Below are positions 26,262 through 34,400 of a stretch of 64,000 nt of DNA, one piece after another. Position 1 is the stretch's first letter; each line of letters opens with the position of its first letter. The stretch is from contig JAJRPG010000024.1 of the NCBI GenBank assembly GCA_024280855.1, positions 21,136 to 85,135 of the forward strand, given 5' to 3'. This DNA comes from Planctomycetota bacterium. Its GTDB lineage: Bacteria; Planctomycetota; Phycisphaerae; UBA1845. The notes beneath the pieces are model-generated. The model worked only from the letters and a program-made list of their open reading frames with translations. It did not search any database and was not told where the DNA came from. The translations under genes were made by a program, and so were the position numbers.

Positions 26262-27005
26262 ATGTATCAAATTAAATGTGCGGAAATTTGGGGCGGGATT
26301 CGTAGCGAAGATACTGATATCTGCGCAGCGGGAATCACCGCTAGCCTTTATTCGGGCGCTTGCGATGGTGGCAAAGGCGGAGACGTTTATTATTTCAGCG
26401 TTTGCGAAAGCGACATGCTGACGCGCATTGCGATAGCTGATGTCGTGGGTCATGGGGAAGCCGTTAGCGATATGAGCGGCTGGATGTACGGCGCGCTCGA
26501 ATCGCGGATGAATAGCACAGCCGGAAATGATGTCCTTGCAGAATTGAATGGTTTGGCTTGTGAACGCGGCTTTGATGCGCTTACGACCGCTGCGGTCGTG
26601 GGGTATTATACGGCTGACAATCATGCTTATTTTTCGTATGCAGGACATCACGCAACGCTGGTGCGTCACAGCGACGACGGCAAATGGGCTGCGGCTAATC
26701 TTCAAGATTCTCCAGACCAATTGGCTAATCTTCCACTTGGCGTTGATCCAAATGTGGTGTACACGCAGGGCCGCATGCCGCTCAATTCCGGCGATCGGAT
26801 GTTCCTCTATACAGATGGTGTCACCGAAGCGCCAGACAAAGACACCACGCTCTTTGGCGAAGCGCAACTCATGTCCGTGCTACGCGAGACGAGTGGTGGT
26901 AGCTTTATGGAAATTAAACGGGCGGTACTCGATGCCATTCGCAAACATACGGGAGGCCCGCTGACTCACGACGATGTGACGCTGCTAGTGATCGAAGTAA
27001 ACTAG
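26262..27005 (+). CDS. SpoIIE/RsbU-type PP2C protein phosphatase
   Basis: This 247-residue protein is a stand-alone PP2C-like phosphatase of the SpoIIE family, which usually dephosphorylates an anti-sigma-factor antagonist. Metal-binding acidic residues are visible in GGKGGDVYYF, IADVVGHG and LTHDDVTLL, together with LYTDGVTEA. No sensor domain is attached, so the signal must come from elsewhere. No STAS or HPK kinase partner is present here. It is followed by a terminator at 27026-27047. Confidence 0.9.
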   Translation: MYQIKCAEIWGGIRSEDTDICAAGITASLYSGACDGGKGGDVYYFSVCESDMLTRIAIADVVGHGEAVSDMSGWMYGALESRMNSTAGNDVLAELNGLACERGFDALTTAAVVGYYTADNHAYFSYAGHHATLVRHSDDGKWAAANLQDSPDQLANLPLGVDPNVVYTQGRMPLNSGDRMFLYTDGVTEAPDKDTTLFGEAQLMSVLRETSGGSFMEIKRAVLDAIRKHTGGPLTHDDVTLLVIEVN

Positions 27006-27025
27006 ATTAAACGATTCAACTTTCG

Positions 27026-27047
27026 GAAGTGACGCCACTTCTTTTTT
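27026..27047 (+). terminator. Rho-independent terminator
   Basis: GAAGTG-ACGC-CACTTC followed by six T. It ends the phosphatase gene on the plus strand. Confidence 0.8.
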
Positions 27048-27107
27048 ACAACGCAAATGAAGCAACACCAAACATTAGCCTAGCCTTAACCAGTAGACTG
27101 ACAAGAC

Positions 27108-27791
27108 TTAGCCCGGAGCGGTTGTTGGTGTTAGCAATCGAAAAGTAAATGTACCCAATGGCGACGTCCCCATAAATGGAAAGCTGTCGTTTAAGTTTGT
27201 GATTAGATCAGGTGGCTGCGTATCCGCGTTGCCCGAAGTGAATGTCGTGCCGCTGTCAGTACCTGCGTCGTAGGGGTCGAGGTCTACGACTACTTCGCCT
27301 TGCCATATTCCGTCAGTATTTCGAAGGTCGAGATTCGATACACCTACGAACCAATCGGGACTTGGCGCGATCATTGAAACCAATGTTACTAAAGAATGTG
27401 TATCGCTAACCTGAAATGTAAGCGTAACGGAACCGGGCGACGAGGAGATGCCACCGCCAGAGATAACAGAAAACGCCTCGCCGGTATCGATAGACGCAGT
27501 AACTTCATTGGTTAGTGAGGTCTTACTACCTACCTCAGCCATCTGTTCTATACCAAGCGAGGCTAATTCGCCCTCCTGCCAAAATGTAACATCGGCATTA
27601 TGAGTCCCGCCGATTAAACCGGAAAAGTGCGGGCCTGGCGGAAAATCTTGTGGATGGGTTGCCTCGCTCCACGTGGCCTCGAACACGACCTCATATTCGA
27701 CGACTTCACCGGTCGCGGGAATTGGGCCACATCCGGGTAATAAAATAACGTTAAGCAACAACACTAATCCCAATTTGATATATATTTTCAT
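27108..27791 (-). CDS. Spondin-domain lipoprotein
   Basis: This 227-residue protein starts at the ATG at 27791; the open frame extends upstream without a better start. The lipobox is LLPGC. The mature region matches the Spondin_N fold: FEATWSEATHPQDFP, HFSGLIGGTHN, FWQEGELASLGI and MAEVGS lie in the family's order. This domain is best known in animal F-spondin and also occurs in bacterial secreted proteins; there it probably mediates adhesion or calcium-dependent binding. No enzymatic function is expected. It faces the phosphatase gene across a terminator. Confidence 0.85.
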   Translation of the reverse strand: MKIYIKLGLVLLLNVILLPGCGPIPATGEVVEYEVVFEATWSEATHPQDFPPGPHFSGLIGGTHNADVTFWQEGELASLGIEQMAEVGSKTSLTNEVTASIDTGEAFSVISGGGISSSPGSVTLTFQVSDTHSLVTLVSMIAPSPDWFVGVSNLDLRNTDGIWQGEVVVDLDPYDAGTDSGTTFTSGNADTQPPDLITNLNDSFPFMGTSPLGTFTFRLLTPTTAPG

Positions 27792-27997
27792 CTGAAAGCC
27801 GCTTCTTTTTTCTCTGGAATTCCAATTGACTGAAGCCAATCGAACTATCCTCTGGCAGCCAGTATAGCCCACAAAGCCTTGTAGGACCAAAACTGTTACC
27901 TGGAATCGGCTACTTTTACTTGCTTCTCTATCCTCGTATAGTATATGCCTAAGTCGGGAGTTTGTTGCCGATTAGCTATTGTGGCAGGAGTGTACAT

Positions 27998-29023
27998 ATG
28001 AGACCTGATTCATCTTGGCAGCCCCCCATTCGTCGTCCTCGCAGATTACGTCAGAATGAAACGATTCGCAGCCTGGTTCGCGAGACATCGCTACTACCTA
28101 GTCAGTTGGTGTTGCCTCAATTCATCGTAGAAGGTCATGACATTATTGAACCGATCGAAGCGATGCCAGGTAGATGTCGCCTTTCGATCGATCGCACGAT
28201 AACTGAATGCAAACAGGCTATCGCCCTGGGTGTCAAAGTGTTTGCATTATTCCCGCGCGTTCCTGATTCACTCAAGACCAACGATGGCCAGGAAGCCTTA
28301 AACCCCGACAGCTTGGTCAACCAGGCCATTCACGCCATTAAAGAAAACTGTCCCGATGCGTGCCTCGTAGCTGACATCGCGTTAGACCCCTATTCGGCAG
28401 TTGGACACGATGGATTAGTCAGCCCACAGGGGAAGGTGTTAAACGACGAGACCGTTAAGGTACTCGCGCAAATGGCTGTTAATCATGCTCAGGCTGGTGC
28501 CGATATTGTGGCACCTTCGGATATGATGGACGGACGTGTCGGTGCGATACGTTCTGCGCTCGACCACGCAGGCTTCACGGATGTAGCCATACTTAGTTAC
28601 ACGGCAAAATATGCCTCATCATTTTATGGCCCCTTTCGTCAGGCACTTGAGTCTGCGCCGGTGGATGCACCTAACGTGCCGCGAAACAAAAAAACCTATC
28701 AGATGGACCCCGCGAACTCGCGTGAAGCGATCATCGAAGCGATGCTGGATGAGGCTGAAGGGGCTGACATGCTCATGGTTAAGCCGGGTTTGCCATACCT
28801 GGACATCATTACGACGCTGCGAAGTCGTACGCAGTTGCCTATCGCAGCTTATCATGTTAGCGGTGAGTACGCGATGATTAAGGCGGCTGGTCGGCTCGGT
28901 TGGCTTGATGAAAAAGCGTGTATGCAAGAATCACTCATCGCTATAGCTCGCGCGGGGGCGGACATTATTTTTACTTACGCAGCAATGGACTATGCACGAT
29001 GGTGGCGTGAATCGCAGGCTTAG
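27998..29023 (+). CDS. hemB: Delta-aminolevulinic acid dehydratase (porphobilinogen synthase)
   Basis: This 341-residue enzyme condenses two 5-aminolevulinate molecules into porphobilinogen in haem synthesis. GGCAGGAG ends seven bases before the ATG. The two Schiff-base lysines are visible (SYTAKYASSFYGPF and MVKPGLPYLD). The metal-site segment reads ALDPYSAVGHDG, with Asp where zinc-type enzymes have Cys, so this is the magnesium-type enzyme. The stop codon overlaps the stop of the oppositely oriented hemC (29020-29023). Confidence 0.96.
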   Translation: MRPDSSWQPPIRRPRRLRQNETIRSLVRETSLLPSQLVLPQFIVEGHDIIEPIEAMPGRCRLSIDRTITECKQAIALGVKVFALFPRVPDSLKTNDGQEALNPDSLVNQAIHAIKENCPDACLVADIALDPYSAVGHDGLVSPQGKVLNDETVKVLAQMAVNHAQAGADIVAPSDMMDGRVGAIRSALDHAGFTDVAILSYTAKYASSFYGPFRQALESAPVDAPNVPRNKKTYQMDPANSREAIIEAMLDEAEGADMLMVKPGLPYLDIITTLRSRTQLPIAAYHVSGEYAMIKAAGRLGWLDEKACMQESLIAIARAGADIIFTYAAMDYARWWRESQA

Positions 29024-29901
29024 CCAATTTGCCTGATGAGGACTTCGGCCAAGGACTTTCCCACTGATTCGGGGAGATGCCCTCGCAATGTCTCTGTCGC
29101 AACGCGCGATCCGCCTTCGCTAAACAATTGCCCTGACAACACGACTTCGTCGCCATCAAGATGAGCTAGAGCGCCCACTGGCGTATGGCATCCGGCTCCG
29201 ATATGTCGAAGAAAGGCTCGCTCCGCAGTAACGATTTTTCGTGACGGGGCATGGTCGAGCATGCTAGCTATTCCCCTTGCGTTACCGTCGTCGCGGGTTT
29301 GCAAAGCCATCGCCCCTTGTGCCGGTGCGGGAACGAATACGTCCGTTGGCAGATCAATGCGATACGTTGGATCGATACCTAATCTTTTTAGTCCAGCAGC
29401 AGCTAAGACCACGCCATCAAACTCGCCCAGGCTTAGCTTCTCAATTCGTGTCGGCACGTTGCCGCGAAGAGGGACTATTTCTACGTTTCCCAACCGACGA
29501 AACTGCGCAGCCCGACGCGGGCTACTGGTTCCAATCCGAAAGCCTTTAGGCAAATCGTGAACATCAACCGTAACATTCGTCACCAGCGTATCGTTGGCTA
29601 CTTCTCTGACGGGGATGGCAGCCACGATCAATCCAGACGTCATCGCTGTCTGAAGGTCTTTATAGCTATGCACTGCGAGATCAATATCACTACTGAGGAG
29701 CGCTTGTTCAATCGTCCCCACAAAGCCGCCGACCGGCCAACGTGAATCAATGGGCTGACGGGGAGCGATATCGCCGTGTGTTTTAATAATAACCAGCTCT
29801 ATTTCGAGTTTTGGTTCATGAGAAATGAGTTGTTGCGAGACCCAGTTTGCCTGCCAAAGCGCTAATTCGCTACCGCGCGTGCCGACACGAATCTTATTCA
29901 C
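29020..29901 (-). CDS. hemC: Porphobilinogen deaminase (hydroxymethylbilane synthase)
   Basis: This 293-residue enzyme polymerises four porphobilinogens into hydroxymethylbilane. It begins RVGTRGSELALWQANW, typical of HemC. The dipyrromethane cofactor Cys is visible in IGAGCHTPVGA. Arginine-rich binding segments are present (GTSSPRRAAQFRR). It starts at a GTG that overlaps the hemL stop by four bases (GTGA), so the two are translated as a unit. It ends tail-to-tail on hemB. Confidence 0.96.
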   Translation of the reverse strand: MNKIRVGTRGSELALWQANWVSQQLISHEPKLEIELVIIKTHGDIAPRQPIDSRWPVGGFVGTIEQALLSSDIDLAVHSYKDLQTAMTSGLIVAAIPVREVANDTLVTNVTVDVHDLPKGFRIGTSSPRRAAQFRRLGNVEIVPLRGNVPTRIEKLSLGEFDGVVLAAAGLKRLGIDPTYRIDLPTDVFVPAPAQGAMALQTRDDGNARGIASMLDHAPSRKIVTAERAFLRHIGAGCHTPVGALAHLDGDEVVLSGQLFSEGGSRVATETLRGHLPESVGKSLAEVLIRQIG

Positions 29902-31204
29902 TTAATGATCTCCGCAAAACTTTCTGCGGCTGCCTGGCAAACGCGGTCTATTATTTCGTCATCGTGTGCGGATGATACGAACATCGCTTCATAGCCTGAC
30001 GGCGGTAGCCACACACCTCGATTAAGCATGGCGTGAAAAAAACGTGCGTATAAATCGTGATCGCACGCTGTAGCGTCTTCCATATTTTTCACGGGGGCAG
30101 ACGAAAACGCCATGCCGAATAGGCCACCAACAAAACTGGTTTGGATAGCGACGCCAGCCTGCGCTGCGGCAGCATCTAGCCCGGCGCATAATCGCTGCGA
30201 GCTTGCGGCGAGTGAATCGTAAAAACCTTCTTGCTGACAAAGTGAAAGCGTGGCTAACCCTGTGGCCATGGCGACAGGATTTCCGCTTAGTGTGCCTGCC
30301 TGGTACATAGGTCCCAGCGGACTAACCAGTGACATCAACTCGCGCGAGCCACCGTATGCTGCAACTGGCATGCCGCCCCCGATGACTTTTCCCAAGCACG
30401 TTATATCCGGCTGAACACCGCATATATTTTGATTCCCCCCCACGCGACACGAAACCCTGTCATCACTTCATCAAAAATTAATAAACAATTATGTTGATCG
30501 CAAAGTGATCGCAAGCCAGCGAGGAAACCATTAGCCGGTGAAACAAATCCCATGTTGCCTGCGATAGGTTCGACGATGATCGCAGCGACCTGGTTCGTAT
30601 GGGCTTCCAGAATTTGAGTGAGCGTTTCCAAGTCGTTGTACGGCGCTAGCAAAGTTGTCTGAGCTATCGTTTTCGGTACACCAGCTGAATCCGGAGTAGC
30701 ACACGCCACAGCCCCCGAACCTGCAGCGACAAGCAGCGAATCCACATGGCCATGATATCCTCCGATGAATTTGATAATGCTATCGCGCTTCGTCGCAGCG
30801 CGGGCAAGTCGTATAGCGCTCATCGTGGCTTCGGTGCCGCTATTTACGAAACGCAACATTTCCAGCGATGGAATCGCACTTACAATCATCTCGGCTAGTG
30901 CTTGTTCAGCTGCGCAGCAGGCGCCAAAACTAATACCGTCAGCGGCGGCTTGGTTAATAGCTTGTAAGACTTGGGGATGGGCATGACCAACTATGGCAGC
31001 CCCCCAACTGCCCACCAAGTCGATATATTTCTGGCCGTCTACGTCAGTCACAAAGGGACCGTTCGCGCGGGCGATAAATCGCGGGACACCGCCAACGGCT
31101 TTCATGGCGCGAACCGGGCTGTTTACACCGCCAGGCATCAAACGCTGGGCGGCTGAGAAGAGAGATGTTGATTGCGACAACTCAGTGGAACGTACTCGCT
31201 GCAT
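29898..31204 (-). pseudogene. hemL: Glutamate-1-semialdehyde 2,1-aminomutase, frameshifted
   Basis: This PLP enzyme makes 5-aminolevulinate, the substrate of HemB. The N-terminal 267 residues (30401-31204, RSTELS, NSPVRAMKAVGG, GSWGAAIVGHAHP) and the rest (29898-30443) are in different frames. The break is at seven C on the plus strand (30435-30441), within codons for VAWGG. Restoring an eighth base joins RVAWGG to NQNICGVQPDIT, which matches the family's GG-LYGV-PD segment. The PLP lysine (LGKVIGGG) is in the second part. All other motifs look intact, so this may be a homopolymer sequencing or assembly error, not true loss. Confidence 0.85.
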
Positions 31205-31432
31205 AATCCGCGCTTTCTACAAGTGATGATTCCTACTAACGTAAGATAATATATCACTTCCGAAAGCGTGCAGTATAAGGGAAATTAACAGAGACTCCCA
31301 ACCATGCCTCATTACGCGCGGTCCGCTCGCCCTGCACTCCATACGCCACACGAGTTCAAGCGATCACACAGATTTGGATCAAAAAGAACCATATCTGGAG
31401 ATTATAGTATAGCTTCAGTACGGTGTGCCGAT

Positions 31433-31462
31433 CACAAAGGGGCGAATTGTCGCCCCTTTGTG
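31433..31462. terminator. Hairpin terminator downstream of the repeat protein
   Basis: CACAAAGGGGCGA-ATTG-TCGCCCCTTTGTG is a perfect 13-base-pair stem 21 bases past the stop of the minus-strand repeat gene. There is no long T run beyond it. Confidence 0.65.
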
Positions 31463-31482
31463 GAACAGCTACCAGTTTGAGA

Positions 31483-34400
31483 TTATGGACAAGGCACAGG
31501 ACACCCTGTTGCACTGTATGGGTCCAATTGGAAGGCCTTAACCACGAACAGAATATCGGCGGCATTGATGATGCCGTTTGGTTCGCAAGGCGTGATATCA
31601 AAAGCTTCGAATGGAATGCCCAATGAGAAGTCCAACTGAAAAGCCAGCACAATGGCCAAAATGTCAGCAGAACTGACTAACCCATCCGAATTAACGTCAC
31701 CCCACCCTACCATGTCAACAACGCCCGCAGGTGAAGCAAATAATCCACATATCGCTTCAATAGCGTATGAACTGTCAGGCCCAGGAACAATATCTATGCC
31801 TCGTACAATTACCGAGCCCCAAGTAGCTGGTAACTGTGTCACCGGCATGTCAACGAGTGCGCCGTTGGCATCGATGAATTTATCGAGGCAAGTCCAGTCC
31901 GTGGAAGTCAAACGCAAAGCTACGGGTGCAACAGAGCCTGCCGGTAATGGCGTCACGCGGAATGCTCTTGGGCCGACCGCTTCAACCAACGGTGCCTGAG
32001 GGATAGCCGTTCCGGCGCATACGCCTTGATCGCATGTATCACTTTCCGTGCAAACATCTGTGTCGTCGCACGACGATCCAGTGGCTATAAAGTTACTGTC
32101 ACATGCACCTACGCCGTCACAAATGTCCGCGTTGTCGCATTGATCTGTACTTGGATCACCACAGGAAACGCCCATAGCTTCAAAGTTAGACAAGCAAACT
32201 CCGACGTTATCACAAGTATCGGGATTATCACACTGCGTATTTGCTGGATCGCCACAAGGGAAGCCAGGCCCTTCAAAATTGTCCAGACATGCACCAGTGC
32301 CATCACAGGTATCCGGGTTGTTGCAATCAGTATTTGCAACGTCGCCGCATGAAAATCCAATTACCTCGAAATTACTTTGACACGAACCTGTGCCGCTACA
32401 GGTGTCAGGATTGTCGCAGCCCGAATCTGCGGGATCACCACATGCCGTGCCGCCAGCAGTAAAGTTTGATAAGCACATGGAATTACCGTCACAAGTATCA
32501 GGATTATCGCATTGCGTGCTGGTGGGATCGCCACAAGGGAACCCGGCGACCCTTGACGGATGATCACAAATGCCAGTCGCACACATATCTAACGTGCAAG
32601 CATTTCCATCGTCAGTACACGAGACACCGTCATTTTGGTTGTTTGGGTCACATAGCCCCGTACCAGTACACACGTCGGCGTTGTCACAATCCGAAGTGCT
32701 GGGATCACCGCAGGCAAGCCCTGCTGCTTCAAAATTGTCTAAACATGCCCCACCGCCATCACATGTATCAGGATTATTACATTGCGTATTAGCTGGGTCG
32801 CCGCAAGGGAAACCGTTAATTTCAAGGTTTGCCAAGCAACTGCCCCCGCCATCACAGGTGTCTGGATTATCACATCCGGTATCCAACGGATCGCCACAGG
32901 ACAAGCCCACTGGTTGGAAGTTGGACAGACACATGCCCGCACCATCACAACTATCGGGATTATTACAGTCCGTGCTTGTAGGATCGCCACAAGCCGTACC
33001 CGAAAATTCAAAGTTAGACACGCACACGCTATTGCCATCACAGGTGTCAGGGTTGTCGCATTGCGTACTAGCTCCGTTACCACAAAGCGCGCCAGCCGCA
33101 GCTGAAGGATGTACGCAAACACCTATCGCACATTGGTCGAGCGTACATTCATTGCCATCGTCAGTACACATCAATCCGTCAGGCTGATTGTTCACGTTGC
33201 ACAGACCTGATCCATCACAAATATCGGCATTATCGCAATCCGATGTAGACGGATCACCGCAGGTAACACCTGCCGGTACAAAATTTGTTCGACACAAACC
33301 AGCGCCGTCGCAAGTGTCCGCATTATCACATTCGGTCATCAGCGTGTTGCCACAAGACGTCCCTACGGATTTGTTGGGGTGTGTACACGCGCCAGTGAAG
33401 CAAACGTCATCCGTACAGTCATTAGCATCGTCGGTGCAAAGTTCGCCGTCTGATTTATGATTGACTTCGCACACGCCAAAGCCATTACATGTATCAGGTG
33501 CATCGCAATCAGTATCAGCGATATCACCACACAGTACGCCGGCGGATTGAGATGACCAATCGGTACTCGTCAATAAAGGAATGCATATTTCGCAATCGTT
33601 AGTCGGGTTAGACTCGCCTGGCGAATAGCAAATGCCTCCGATGACACATCCATCTACGGTGGAAATGTTTAACACGGTGTCGCCTACGTTATCCATGAAA
33701 CCGGCGATTCGAATTAAATACGTTTGGCTATCGACCGCGTTAAACGCCAACGAGGAAAGCAAGCCATTGCCATTGTCGTCATCACAAGCAATCTCTGTGC
33801 CTCCGCACGCATCGTAAACGGTCAATACAGTGTCATTAAATGGCAACAGCAAGCTACCATTCGTATTCATCACGACCGGGCCTGTGCAAGTCGCCACATA
33901 GAAAAACCATATGTCATTGTTAGAATCGAATTGGCATGTCGCTTCGTCGTCATCTGGGCCACGGTTTTCGTTATTGCTATTGTTGACGCCATCAAAGACC
34001 TCTACGGCGTTGACGCAATCATCGTTGCATGTTGGATCAATGGTTCCTACGCACATACCTGCCGCGTCGCACATGTCTACACCAATGCCTGCCCCGCCAG
34101 TTCCCGTGCATGGATCGCCATCGTCACAAAGAGTTCCCACGGCTACGACATCCCAATCATTCGGCAAAGTAGCCGCAGAACAAATTTGACAACTATTCGC
34201 GGGATTGATCTGTCCATCCGTGTAACACACGCCGGCAATTAAACAAGAACCCGCTTGAAGGATATTATCGCATTGAGTTAGCGCTTCGTTGCAACTATCC
34301 GTCGTACATGTCAGGTTATCATTGCAATCTGTTGATGTTGCGCCGCCGCAAGCCCCACCAACGCAAGTCGCGCCAGCATTACAGAACGATCCATCATCGC

